This document shows positions 18,037 to 26,302 of a stretch of 64,000 bases of DNA, one piece after another (the stretch's first letter is position 1; the number at the start of each line of letters is the position of its first letter). The position numbers were made by a program, and so were the translations under genes. The DNA is taken from NCBI RefSeq assembly GCF_014204985.1, contig NZ_JACHMP010000001.1, positions 1,984,001 through 2,048,000 on the forward strand, in the 5' to 3' direction. Origin of the DNA: Streptosporangium becharense. GTDB lineage: Bacteria > Actinomycetota > Actinomycetes > Streptosporangiales > Streptosporangiaceae. The notes beneath the pieces were generated by a model, which had not been told where the DNA came from, did not search any database, and saw only the letters and a program-made list of their open reading frames with translations.

Positions 18037-18070
18037 GGTGGCCGCCACCGGTACGCCGATGGCGGCCACC
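18037..18070 (+). promoter_or_regulatory. Stem-loop at the 5' end of the hydrolase-rocD message
   Basis: GGTGGCCGCCA and TGGCGGCCACC form a perfect 11-bp stem with a 12-base loop. With the promoter above, it would sit at the very start of the mRNA, 40 bases before the ATG. It could stabilise the message or serve as an attenuator. No known riboswitch is recognised. Confidence 0.55.
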
Positions 18071-18109
18071 TCCACGCCATCATCACGACGTATCTCTGCG
18101 GGGTTATCC

Positions 18110-18904
18110 ATGACGAGGCATTACCTGATGTGCCGGCCTGACCACTTCGCGGTCGAGTACGCGATCAACCCCTGGATGGACCCCGAGGCCGGTGCCGACC
18201 GCGAGGCGGCGGTCCGGCAGTGGGAGACCCTCAAGCGGACCTACGAGGAGCTGGGGCACCGGGTCAGCCTCATCGACCCGCTGGAGGGCCTGCCCGACAT
18301 GGTCTTCGCCGCGAACGGCGCGCTGGTCGTCGGCGGCCGGGTGTACGGGGCTCGGTTCACCCATCCGCAGCGCGCCGCCGAGGGACCGGCGTACCTGGAG
18401 TGGTTCACCTCCAACGGCTACGACCGGGCCCTGGAGGCCACCTTCACCAACGAGGGCGAGGGCGACTTCCTCACCCTCGACCGCCTGATCCTGGCCGGGA
18501 CCGGTTTCCGTACCGACGTCACCGCGCACCGGGAGGCCCAGGAGTTCCTCGGCCGGGCCGTGGTGACGCTGCACCTGGTGGACCCGCGTTTCTACCACCT
18601 GGACACCGCACTCTTCCCGCTAAACGGACATAACGTGGCATACTTCCCGGGAGCCTTCTCTCCGAGCAGCCAGGAGGTGTTGCGAAACCTCTTCCCCGAT
18701 GCCGTGATCGCGAGTGAGGACGACGCGGCCGTGCTGGGCCTCAACGCGGTGAGCGACGGCAGGAACGTGGTGATCAACGCCGAGGCGGCCGGCCTCCAGC
18801 TCGAACTCAAGCGCCAGGGCTTCGAGGTCATCCCGGTGGACCTGTCGGAGCTGCGCAAGGCGGGCGGCGGGCCCAAGTGCTGCACCCTGGAGATCAGGGA
18901 CTGA
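18110..18904 (+). CDS. Guanidino-group-modifying hydrolase (dimethylargininase / arginine dihydrolase-like)
   Basis: 264 residues of the pentein fold. It carries the family's catalytic elements: DMVFAANGALV near residue 63, the His in YHLDTALFPL near 163, and the nucleophile Cys in GGPKCCTLEI at the C-terminus. Family members hydrolyse arginine or methylarginines. The neighbouring ornithine aminotransferase suggests that ornithine (or citrulline) is the product, and the Asn in AANG resembles what I recall from ornithine-forming arginine dihydrolases of cyanobacteria; the substrate is not settled by sequence. The ATG at 18110 is the first that gives the conserved beginning RHYLMCRPDHF. Confidence 0.85.
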   Translation: MTRHYLMCRPDHFAVEYAINPWMDPEAGADREAAVRQWETLKRTYEELGHRVSLIDPLEGLPDMVFAANGALVVGGRVYGARFTHPQRAAEGPAYLEWFTSNGYDRALEATFTNEGEGDFLTLDRLILAGTGFRTDVTAHREAQEFLGRAVVTLHLVDPRFYHLDTALFPLNGHNVAYFPGAFSPSSQEVLRNLFPDAVIASEDDAAVLGLNAVSDGRNVVINAEAAGLQLELKRQGFEVIPVDLSELRKAGGGPKCCTLEIRD

Positions 18905-19017
18905 CGACCGGCACGACCGGGGAGCGCCGAGCGGCGCCGAGGAGCAGGGGGCCGGGCATCCGGCCGAGAGCAAGGGCCGGGCGGGACGGCCGAGAACCAA
19001 GGAACGGCGAGTATCGG

Positions 19018-20229
19018 ATGACCACCACGAACGAGCTGATCGAGCTCAGCGAGCGCCGCAGCGCGCACAACTACCACCCGCTCCCGGTCGTGATCCGTGA
19101 GGCGCAGGGCGCCTGGGTCGTCGACGTGGAGGGCAGGCGGTACCTGGACTGCCTGGCCGGCTACTCCTCGCTGAACTTCGGGCACGGCAACCCGAAGATC
19201 ATCGAGGCGGCGCAGGCACAGCTGGCCCGCCTCACGCTGACCAGCCGCGCCTTCTTCCACGACCAGTTCGCCGCCTTCGCGGCCGGTCTCGGCGACCTCA
19301 CCGGCAAGGACATGGTCCTGCCGATGAACACCGGCGCCGAGGCCGTGGAGACCGCGATCAAGGTGGCCCGCAAGTGGGGCTACGAGGTCAAGGGCGTGGC
19401 CGCGGATCAGGCCAACATCATCGTGATGGAGGACAACTTCCACGGCCGCACCACCACGATCGTCAGCTTCTCCACCGACCCGGACGCCCACGACGGCTTC
19501 GGCCCCTACACGCCCGGCTTCAGGGTCGTGAAGTACGGCTCGATCGAGGCGATCCGCGAGGCGGTCGACGCCAACACGGTCGCGGTGCTGCTGGAGCCGA
19601 TCCAGGGCGAGGCCGGCGTGCTGGTGCCGCCGGACGGCTACCTCACCCAGGTGCGGGAGCTGTGCACCGCGGAGAACATCCTGATGATCGCCGACGAGAT
19701 CCAGTCCGGGCTCGGCCGCACCGGCGACACCTTCGCCTGCGACCACGAGAACGTCGTGCCGGACGTCTACGTGCTGGGCAAGGCCCTGGGCGGCGGCGTC
19801 GTCCCGGTCTCGGCGATCGCCGCGAACGCCGACGTGCTCGGCGTGATCAAGCCGGGCCAGCACGGCTCCACCTTCGGCGGCAACCCGCTGGCCTGCGCGG
19901 TCGCGTCCGCCGTCATCGACCTGCTCGGCACGGGCGAGTACCAGAGGCGGGCCGCGGAGCTGGGGGCGGTCCTGCACGAGCGGCTGAACGCCCTGGTCGG
20001 CAGGGGTGTGGTCGCCGTACGGGGCCGCGGCCTGTGGGCGGGCGTCGACATCGACCCGTCCCTCGCCACCGGACGGCAGGTCTCCGAGGCGCTGATGCGC
20101 CACGGCGTGCTGGCCAAGGACACCCACGGCTCGACCATCCGCCTGGCTCCGCCGATCGTCGTCACCGAGGAGGACCTCTCCTGGGCGGTCGACCGGCTCG
20201 CCGACGTCCTCGCGGAGCTCTCCGCCTGA
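19018..20229 (+). CDS. rocD: Ornithine aminotransferase
   Basis: PLP enzyme converting ornithine and 2-oxoglutarate to glutamate semialdehyde and glutamate. 403 residues of class III aminotransferase: NTGAEAVETAIKVARKWGY, FHGRTTTIVSFS, EPIQGEAGV, DEIQSGLGRTG, the PLP lysine in VLGKALGGG, and STFGGNPLACAVA. The gene is intact, unlike M. tuberculosis, where it is split in two. It lies 113 bp after the hydrolase gene on the same strand, and together they make an arginine catabolic unit. Confidence 0.94.
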   Translation: MTTTNELIELSERRSAHNYHPLPVVIREAQGAWVVDVEGRRYLDCLAGYSSLNFGHGNPKIIEAAQAQLARLTLTSRAFFHDQFAAFAAGLGDLTGKDMVLPMNTGAEAVETAIKVARKWGYEVKGVAADQANIIVMEDNFHGRTTTIVSFSTDPDAHDGFGPYTPGFRVVKYGSIEAIREAVDANTVAVLLEPIQGEAGVLVPPDGYLTQVRELCTAENILMIADEIQSGLGRTGDTFACDHENVVPDVYVLGKALGGGVVPVSAIAANADVLGVIKPGQHGSTFGGNPLACAVASAVIDLLGTGEYQRRAAELGAVLHERLNALVGRGVVAVRGRGLWAGVDIDPSLATGRQVSEALMRHGVLAKDTHGSTIRLAPPIVVTEEDLSWAVDRLADVLAELSA

Positions 20230-20315
20230 CGTCCCGCGGCCCCGCGGAGCGGACTCCGCGGGGCCGCCGGGTGCGCCGGGACGACGAGCGCCGGGCCGGG
20301 CCGGGCCGGTCCATC

Positions 20316-20398
20316 GGACGAGTGGCCCCGCAGGACGAGCGGCCCCACGGGACGAGCGGCCCCACGGGACGACGGCCCCACGGGACGACGGCCGCGGG
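20316..20398. repeat. Short tandem repeat, about five copies of a 16-17-bp unit
   Basis: Units of the form GGACGAGCGGCCCCACG follow one another from 20316; two are identical and the others differ by one to three bases. They fill the gap between the convergent rocD and PhoD-like genes. No clear terminator stem is present otherwise, so the G+C-rich array may act in its place. Confidence 0.75.
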
Positions 20399-20410
20399 CC
20401 GCGGGGCCGG

Positions 20411-21988
20411 TCAGTGGGCCGGGGAGACCTCCGGCAGCTCCACCGTGGTGATCTCCGAGACCTCGGAGGCGGTCGCGGTGTCCCAGCGGGCCACGACCGG
20501 GCCGCCGTCCAGGGACAGGGTCGCGATCGCGTTGGAGAACCACGGGCCGTTGGTGATCCGCCACTTGAACAGGGGCTTGGGGATCCGCGCCAGACGGGCG
20601 ACCCAGCCGCCGACCAGGGTGGCGATGCCGAACTGGGCGACGATGTTGGCGAAGCGGAGCGTGCGGCTCAGCGGGTTGCGGATCGGCGAGCACACCAGCT
20701 GGTAGACGGGGAACCTGTCCGCCTTGGCGACGTAGGAGTAGTGCACGTCGCCGGAGAGGATGATCACCGGCTTGCCGAGCCCGGCCAGCAGCCTGGACAG
20801 GTCGTCGAACGAGCGGCGGAAGGCGGACCAGTGCTCCAGGTCGACCGCCTGGCGGAGTATCTCCGACCAGCGGGCCGCGAGCCTGCCCCACGCGCCACGC
20901 GCCAGGGCCTCGTTCCAGGTCTGGATGTGGTGGATGCCCGCGGGCAGCAGGAACGGCACCGACGAGCCGATCACGAAGCGCTCCGCGCCGCCCCTGCGGA
21001 GCTGGTCGGTGAGCCACTCCCACTCCACCGGGTCGAGCATCCGCCGGTCGGCGGGATCGAGCTGCCGGGAGCAGCGGGAGTCGAGCATGACCAGGCGGGT
21101 GTCGCCGAGGTCGCGGGCGTAGCTCCACCGGCTGTCGGCGGGGACCTGGTAGGCGTGCTCGGCGAACGCGTCGAGGATGTGCGCCGCGTCGCCCTCCGCG
21201 GCGCACACCTTGGTGAGCACCTCGTCCGCGGCGCGCTCCTGCGGCGACATGTTGCCCAGGTGCTGGTAGACCCAGTAGCTGCCGAGCCCGGAGATCACCC
21301 GTCGCCGCCACCAGGGCACCTGGTCCATCTGCTCGCGCCAGGTGGCGGAGGTGTTGAAGTCGTCGCGAAGGTCGTGGTCATCGAAGATCATCGCGGTGGG
21401 GACGGTCGAGAGCATCCAGCGGATCTCCGGGTCGGTCCATGCCTGCCGGTACAACTCGGCGTACTCCTCGAAGTCCACCACCTCGCTCTGCGGCTCCTCC
21501 TGGCGGCGGTTCCTGACGAACTCCAGCATCTCCGCGGACGGCTCGTCGGCGTAGACCTGGTCGCCGAGGAGCAGCAGCAGGTCGGGCCAGTCGTCCTCGG
21601 GCCGCTCCATCAGGCTGCACCCGTAGGAACGCAGCACGTCGACCCCGTGGGAGAGGGTGTGGAGCGTGTCGTGCGGCACGCTGGTCCGGCAGGAGCCGAA
21701 CAGCACCTTTCCCGGACCGCCGGGCCCGAGGAGGCGGATGCGGCTGGGCGGGTGGTCCGGCAGCGGCCAGACGGTCTCCCCGTCCAGGGTGACCCGGTAG
21801 GCTCCGCCGCCCTCCACGTCGACGAGGGCGTAGTGGTGACCGTGCACGGTGAACGTCCGGGCCTCCGAACGCACCCCGCCGACCTCGACCGCCACCTGGC
21901 ACGGCTCGCTGGTCTCCACCCACACCGACGCGCTCGTCTCATCCACGTAACGCAGCATCGGACCGACCACAAGTTCCGGCACGTCCAT
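20411..21988 (-). CDS. PhoD-like alkaline phosphatase / phosphodiesterase
   Basis: 525 residues. An N-terminal beta-sandwich domain (GPMLRYVDETSASVWVET) is followed by a metallophosphatase core with GSCRTS, the metal ligands in GDQVYADEP, FDDHDLRDDFN and SGDVHYSY. This is the PhoD set that binds Fe/Ca in known members. There is no Tat or Sec signal at the chosen start, so this member may be cytoplasmic. Upstream in-frame starts (GTG about 15 bases away, ATG at 22090) leave the N-terminus uncertain. It is convergent with rocD. Confidence 0.88.
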   Translation of the reverse strand: MDVPELVVGPMLRYVDETSASVWVETSEPCQVAVEVGGVRSEARTFTVHGHHYALVDVEGGGAYRVTLDGETVWPLPDHPPSRIRLLGPGGPGKVLFGSCRTSVPHDTLHTLSHGVDVLRSYGCSLMERPEDDWPDLLLLLGDQVYADEPSAEMLEFVRNRRQEEPQSEVVDFEEYAELYRQAWTDPEIRWMLSTVPTAMIFDDHDLRDDFNTSATWREQMDQVPWWRRRVISGLGSYWVYQHLGNMSPQERAADEVLTKVCAAEGDAAHILDAFAEHAYQVPADSRWSYARDLGDTRLVMLDSRCSRQLDPADRRMLDPVEWEWLTDQLRRGGAERFVIGSSVPFLLPAGIHHIQTWNEALARGAWGRLAARWSEILRQAVDLEHWSAFRRSFDDLSRLLAGLGKPVIILSGDVHYSYVAKADRFPVYQLVCSPIRNPLSRTLRFANIVAQFGIATLVGGWVARLARIPKPLFKWRITNGPWFSNAIATLSLDGGPVVARWDTATASEVSEITTVELPEVSPAH

Positions 21989-22252
21989 CCCCTCAGCCAC
22001 TACACACCGGCGGACATCCCACGCGGATACCGCCATATTGGCGCATTCCCCAACAGTGCCCGGAAGCCCACTTTGATAACAACACATCACTCTCGAAGTG
22101 GGGGAACACCCAGAAGCCGGTCACATGACGGTCAGTCACCAGAACGAAACACGACCCGTCCCTCCGGGCAAAGAACCGGACCTAGCCTGATCATGACGAT
22201 CCGCCCCCGGGCGGGGCAACGGCGCTCCGCCCACTGTACGGAGGTTCCTTCC

Positions 22253-23518
22253 ATGACGCTCACGGTGCCGTCGACGACGCCGGCAACCACCGTCTCCCCC
22301 GGCCGGCAGGCCCTCGACTCCGCGCTGTCCCGTCTCGGCCAGGCTGCCGACCGCCTCCGGCTGGACGACGGCCTGCGCACCATGCTCGCCACCCCGCGCC
22401 GCGCGCTGACCGTCTCGGTGCCGGTCCGCCGCGAGGACGGCCGGATGGAGGTGGTGCGGGGCTTCCGGGTCGAGCACAACACCGCCCGCGGCCCGGCCAT
22501 GACCGGCGTCCGGTTCCACCCCGACGCCGACCTCGACCGGATCACCGCGCTGGCCATGGCGATGACCTGGCGGTGCGCGCTGGTCGGCATCCCGTACGGC
22601 GGCGCCGCCGGCGGGTTGTGCGTGACCCCGGCCGGGCTGACCGGACGCGAGCTGGAACGGCTCACCCGCCGCTACGCCGGCGAGATCCTGCCGGTACTCG
22701 GCCCCGAGCAGGACGTCCCCTCCCCCGACCTCGGCACCGACGAGCGGACCATGACCTGGCTCCTGGACGGCTACCCGGCCGGCGGCCACCCGGCGAGCGG
22801 CGCGGTGACCGGTGTCGCGCCGGGCGGCGGCCGGACCGAGGCGGCCTCCCGCGGCCTGGCGACCGCGACGCTCAAGGCCCTGCCCGGCTCCCCCGAGGGC
22901 CGCACCGTCGCGGTCCAGGGCTTCGGCAGGATCGGCGCCCGCGCCGCGCGCCACCTCGCGGACGCGGGCTGCCGCGTGGTCGCGGTCTCCGACGGCACCG
23001 GCGCCGTTGCCGCCGCCTCCGGCCTGGACGTCGGTGCCCTGTCGGCGTGGGCGGACGAGAACGGCGGAGTCCGCGGCCACCGGCACGCCGATTCGCTGTC
23101 CCGTGAGGATCTGCTGGAGCTCGACGTGGACGTGCTCGTCCTCGCGGCCACCGGGGAGGCCGTCAGCGCGGGGAACGCCCCCCGGGTCCGTGCCCGCCTG
23201 GTCGTGGAGGGCTCCAACGGCCCCGTCACCCCCGAGGCCGACGTGATCCTCGCCGACGCGGGCACCACCGTGGTCCCCGACATCCTGGCCAACGCCGGCG
23301 GCGTGATCGTCTCCCACCTGGAGCGGGAGCAGAACCTGCACGCCTGCTCCTGGAGCGCGAAGGAGATCGACGCGAGGCTGCGCCGCCTGGTGGAGGAGAC
23401 CTCCGACACGGTCGCGGCGGTCGCGGCCGAGCACGGGACCACCCTGCGCCAGGCCGCCCACCTGGTCGGCGTCGGCCGCGTCGCCGAGGCCCACCGCCTG
23501 CGCGGCCTGTGCTCCTGA
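22253..23518 (+). CDS. Glutamate/leucine dehydrogenase family protein lacking the active-site lysines
   Basis: 421 residues with the full two-domain architecture: the N-terminal substrate domain FRVEHNTARGP...FHPDADLDRITALAMAMTW and the NAD(P) domain with VAVQGFGRIGARAARHLADAGC. The catalytic Asp region survives (PSPDLGTD, D159). All three lysines used by active glutamate dehydrogenases are replaced: PYKGG is PAMTG (M83), MTWK is MTWR (R107), and GGAKGG is GGAAGG (A119). It is probably inactive as an amino-acid dehydrogenase, or acts on another substrate. GGAGG stands eight bases before the ATG. It is monocistronic, with a terminator downstream. Confidence 0.85.
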   Translation: MTLTVPSTTPATTVSPGRQALDSALSRLGQAADRLRLDDGLRTMLATPRRALTVSVPVRREDGRMEVVRGFRVEHNTARGPAMTGVRFHPDADLDRITALAMAMTWRCALVGIPYGGAAGGLCVTPAGLTGRELERLTRRYAGEILPVLGPEQDVPSPDLGTDERTMTWLLDGYPAGGHPASGAVTGVAPGGGRTEAASRGLATATLKALPGSPEGRTVAVQGFGRIGARAARHLADAGCRVVAVSDGTGAVAAASGLDVGALSAWADENGGVRGHRHADSLSREDLLELDVDVLVLAATGEAVSAGNAPRVRARLVVEGSNGPVTPEADVILADAGTTVVPDILANAGGVIVSHLEREQNLHACSWSAKEIDARLRRLVEETSDTVAAVAAEHGTTLRQAAHLVGVGRVAEAHRLRGLCS

Positions 23519-23685
23519 CACCGCGGGTCTCCAAGCACCGGCGCCGCCCGGCGCCGCACTCCTGACGCCGCCCGGCCCGGTGCTCCCGGTGCCCCGGGAT
23601 CCGTGCTACCGGGCCCCGGATCCCGGTGCCCCGGGGTCCGGGTCGGTGGCGCCGGCGCGTGATGCCGTACTCCCGAACTCCTGAC

Positions 23686-23712
23686 GCCGCCGCCCGGTTA
23701 TCGGGCGGCGGC
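23686..23712 (+). terminator. Hairpin terminator of the dehydrogenase-like gene
   Basis: GCCGCCGCCCG-GTTAT-CGGGCGGCGGC is a perfect 11-bp stem with a 5-base loop, 168 bp after the stop codon. The rest of the 318-bp gap holds G/C-rich short repeats and then the promoter of the next gene. Confidence 0.7.
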
Positions 23713-23778
23713 AACGCCTGCACCATGCCGTAAAAAATGCCATTTATCAGGAGTTGAGCACTTTATCTCTTAAGTTCG

Positions 23779-23803
23779 GTTTCCTCCGTCGCCTCAGCGG
23801 TAT
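23779..23803 (+). promoter_or_regulatory. Possible stress-sigma (SigB-like) promoter
   Basis: GTTT, 15 bp, then CGGTAT closely follows the actinomycete SigB-type pattern GNNT-N14-16-GGGTAT. It lies 33 bp before the start of the PRC-barrel stress protein gene, a class of gene commonly under such control. Confidence 0.45.
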
Positions 23804-23836
23804 GGCAGTCAGGGCTTTCACCCGGAAGGAGACAGC

Positions 23837-24715
23837 ATGATCACGCGAGAGCAGATTCCCATGGTCATCGACCACCCGCTGTACGACCGCGACGGCGACA
23901 AGGTCGGCGAGATCAAGCACGTTTACCTCGACGACGCCACCGGCCGGCCCGAGTGGCTGTGTGTGAAGACCGGCTTCTTCGGGATGAAGGAGACCTTCGT
24001 CCCGATCCGCGATGCCAACGTGGTCGAGGACCACGTCGAAGTCGGCTACGACAAGGCCCGCATCAAGAACGCCCCGAACGTCGACGTCGAGTCGGGCGGG
24101 CACCTGTCGGCGGAGGAGGAGCGCGAGCTCTACCGCTACTACGAGCTCAGCTGGGAAGAGTCGTGGCAGCAGGCCAACGAGCCCGGCCAGGGCGGCTGGG
24201 CCCACTCCGGCGGCCTGCGGGAGCAGGAGCGTCTCGGCCGCGCGGGCGAGATGGCCGGCCAGGCGCCGATGGCCGGTGGAACCGGGATCACCGGGGAGAC
24301 CACCTCGATGGGCCGCGGTACGGCGTCCGGCGACGCGATGACCCGCTCGGAGGAGCAGCTGCGGGCCGGCACCGAGACCCATGAGACGGGCCGGGCCCGG
24401 CTGCGCAAGTACGTCGTCACCGACGAGGAGCAGGTCACCGTACCGGTCACCCGGGAGGAGGTCCGCATCGAGCGTGAGCCGATCACCGACGCCAACCGGG
24501 GCGACGCGCTGAGCGGTCCGGACATCACCGAGTCCGAGCACGAGGTGACGCTGCACGAGGAGCGGCCGGTGGTCACCACCGAGGCCGTGCCGGTCGAGCA
24601 GGTCCGGATGACCAAGGAAGAGGTCACCGAGAACCAGACCGTCTCCGGACAGGTCCGCAAGGAACGCATCGACGTCGAGGGGGACGTCGACGACGACCCG
24701 CGTCGCATGCGCTGA
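23837..24715 (+). CDS. PRC-barrel and DUF2382 stress protein
   Basis: 292 residues. The PRC-barrel comes first (residues 5-80: IDHPLYDRDGDKVGEIKHVYLDDATGRPEWLCVKTG). A Gly/Met-rich linker follows, then a DUF2382 domain (about 185-285) with RLRKYVVTDEEQVTVPVTREEVRIEREPI and a repeated VTKEEV-type strand. Such proteins are acidic, cytoplasmic and linked to general stress in actinobacteria and cyanobacteria; their biochemical role is not known. AAGGAG seven bases before the ATG supports the start. Confidence 0.9.
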   Translation: MITREQIPMVIDHPLYDRDGDKVGEIKHVYLDDATGRPEWLCVKTGFFGMKETFVPIRDANVVEDHVEVGYDKARIKNAPNVDVESGGHLSAEEERELYRYYELSWEESWQQANEPGQGGWAHSGGLREQERLGRAGEMAGQAPMAGGTGITGETTSMGRGTASGDAMTRSEEQLRAGTETHETGRARLRKYVVTDEEQVTVPVTREEVRIEREPITDANRGDALSGPDITESEHEVTLHEERPVVTTEAVPVEQVRMTKEEVTENQTVSGQVRKERIDVEGDVDDDPRRMR

Positions 24716-24880
24716 GCCGGGAGGCACCTCGGCGGGCCGGAACCGGGCGCTGGACGGCGCCCGGCTCCGGCCCTCGTCATTTTCCGCCAAAGGTTTCGAG
24801 GAAGGCTCTTTCCCTTGAAGCCCCGGGCTCTGGGTACGGCTGCACCTACTTCGAGAGGCCCTCTTCGAGGAGGCGGTGCC

Positions 24881-26302
24881 GTGACCACCGAGCCTTCCCT
24901 TGAGCAGTTCGGCTACCAGCAGGAACTCCGCAGGTCCCTGAGCTTCACCGACCTGCTCGTGTACGGCCTGATCTTCATGGTGCCGATCGCGCCGTTCGGC
25001 ATCTTCGGCGGCGTCTTCCAGGCCTCCGGCGGCATGGTCGCCCTCGCCTACGCCATCGGCATGGTCGCGATGGCCTTCACCGCCCTGTCGTACGCGCAGA
25101 TGGCCCGCGCGTTCCCGATGGCCGGTTCCGTCTACACCTACGCCGGTCGCGGCATCGCGGTCCCCGTCGGATTCCTGGCCGGGTGGGTGATCCTGCTCGA
25201 CTACGTGCTGGTGCCCGCCCTGCTGTACCTCGTGGCGAGCGCGGCGATGGCGTCGTTCGTACCCTTCATCCCGGTCTGGGGATGGCTGGTGGCGTTCGTG
25301 GTGCTGAACACGATCGTGAACTACGCGGGCATCCAGATGACCGCACGGGTCACGAAGATCATGCTGGTCGGCGAGCTCATCGTCCTGGCGATCTTCATCG
25401 TGGTCGGACTGGCCGCCATCGCCCGGGGCAGGTCTCAGGCCGGCGCGCTCAGCCCGCTCTTCGACCCCTCGACGTTCTCCTGGCCGCTCGTCTTCGGCGC
25501 GGTCTCGATCGCGGTCCTTTCCTTCCTCGGCTTCGACGGCATCTCGATGCTGGCCGAGGAGAGCCGGGAGACCGCCCGGCGGCTGGGTGCCTCGATGGTC
25601 GCCGCGCTGGTCCTCGCCGGGGTGCTGTTCATCGCCCAGACCTGGATCGCCGCGCTGCTCACCCCCGACCGGAGCCGGCTGCTGGCCGAGGGCGACCCGC
25701 AGGGCAGCGCCTTCTACGACATGGCCGCGTTCGCGGGAGGCCCCTGGCTGGGGGTGCTGACCGCGGTGGCCACCGCCATCGCCTGGGGCTTCGCCAACTC
25801 CCTGGTCGCCCAGGCGGCCACCTCCCGCCTGCTGTTCGCCATGGCCCGCGACCGCCAGCTCCCCCACTTCCTGGCCAGGGTCGACGCCAAACACCGGGTG
25901 CCGGTCAACGCCACCCTCATGGTCGCCGCCGTCTCCCTGGTCGTCGGCCTCTACCTGACCACCCGGGAGGACGGCATCCCGCTGATCAGCAGCCTGGTCA
26001 ACTTCGGCGCGATGAGCGCCTTCCTCGCACTGCACGTCTCGGTGGTCGTCCACTACGTCGTACGCGGCGGCAGCCGCGACTGGTGGCGGCACCTGATCGC
26101 CCCGGTCATCGGCTTCGCGATCCTCGTCTACGTCGTGATCAACGCCAGCATCGCGGCCCAGACGCTGGGGTTGCTCTGGCTCGGCATCGGGCTGGTCCTG
26201 CTCGCCGTCTCCTACGCGTCGGGCCACCGGCCCACCCTGGCCGGGCTCACCGACGCCCCGGACCCGTCCGGCACGTCCGATCCCCGTGGAGGTGCCCGAT
26301 GA
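24881..26302 (+). CDS. APC-family amino acid/amide permease
   Basis: 473 residues with about twelve hydrophobic helices. The first helix has the APC signature LLVYGLIFMVPIAPFGIFG, and the sixth region carries GFDGISMLAEES, near the substrate site. It begins at a GTG preceded by AGGAGG. Its stop overlaps the start of the amidase gene (ATGA), so it probably imports the substrate of that enzyme, such as an amide or amino acid. The substrate cannot be told from sequence. Confidence 0.9.
   Translation: MTTEPSLEQFGYQQELRRSLSFTDLLVYGLIFMVPIAPFGIFGGVFQASGGMVALAYAIGMVAMAFTALSYAQMARAFPMAGSVYTYAGRGIAVPVGFLAGWVILLDYVLVPALLYLVASAAMASFVPFIPVWGWLVAFVVLNTIVNYAGIQMTARVTKIMLVGELIVLAIFIVVGLAAIARGRSQAGALSPLFDPSTFSWPLVFGAVSIAVLSFLGFDGISMLAEESRETARRLGASMVAALVLAGVLFIAQTWIAALLTPDRSRLLAEGDPQGSAFYDMAAFAGGPWLGVLTAVATAIAWGFANSLVAQAATSRLLFAMARDRQLPHFLARVDAKHRVPVNATLMVAAVSLVVGLYLTTREDGIPLISSLVNFGAMSAFLALHVSVVVHYVVRGGSRDWWRHLIAPVIGFAILVYVVINASIAAQTLGLLWLGIGLVLLAVSYASGHRPTLAGLTDAPDPSGTSDPRGGAR

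Noticed and set aside
23519-23836. Possible small gene in the 318-bp gap before the PRC-barrel gene
   Set aside because: No frame with a start signal; the gap holds a terminator and a promoter.
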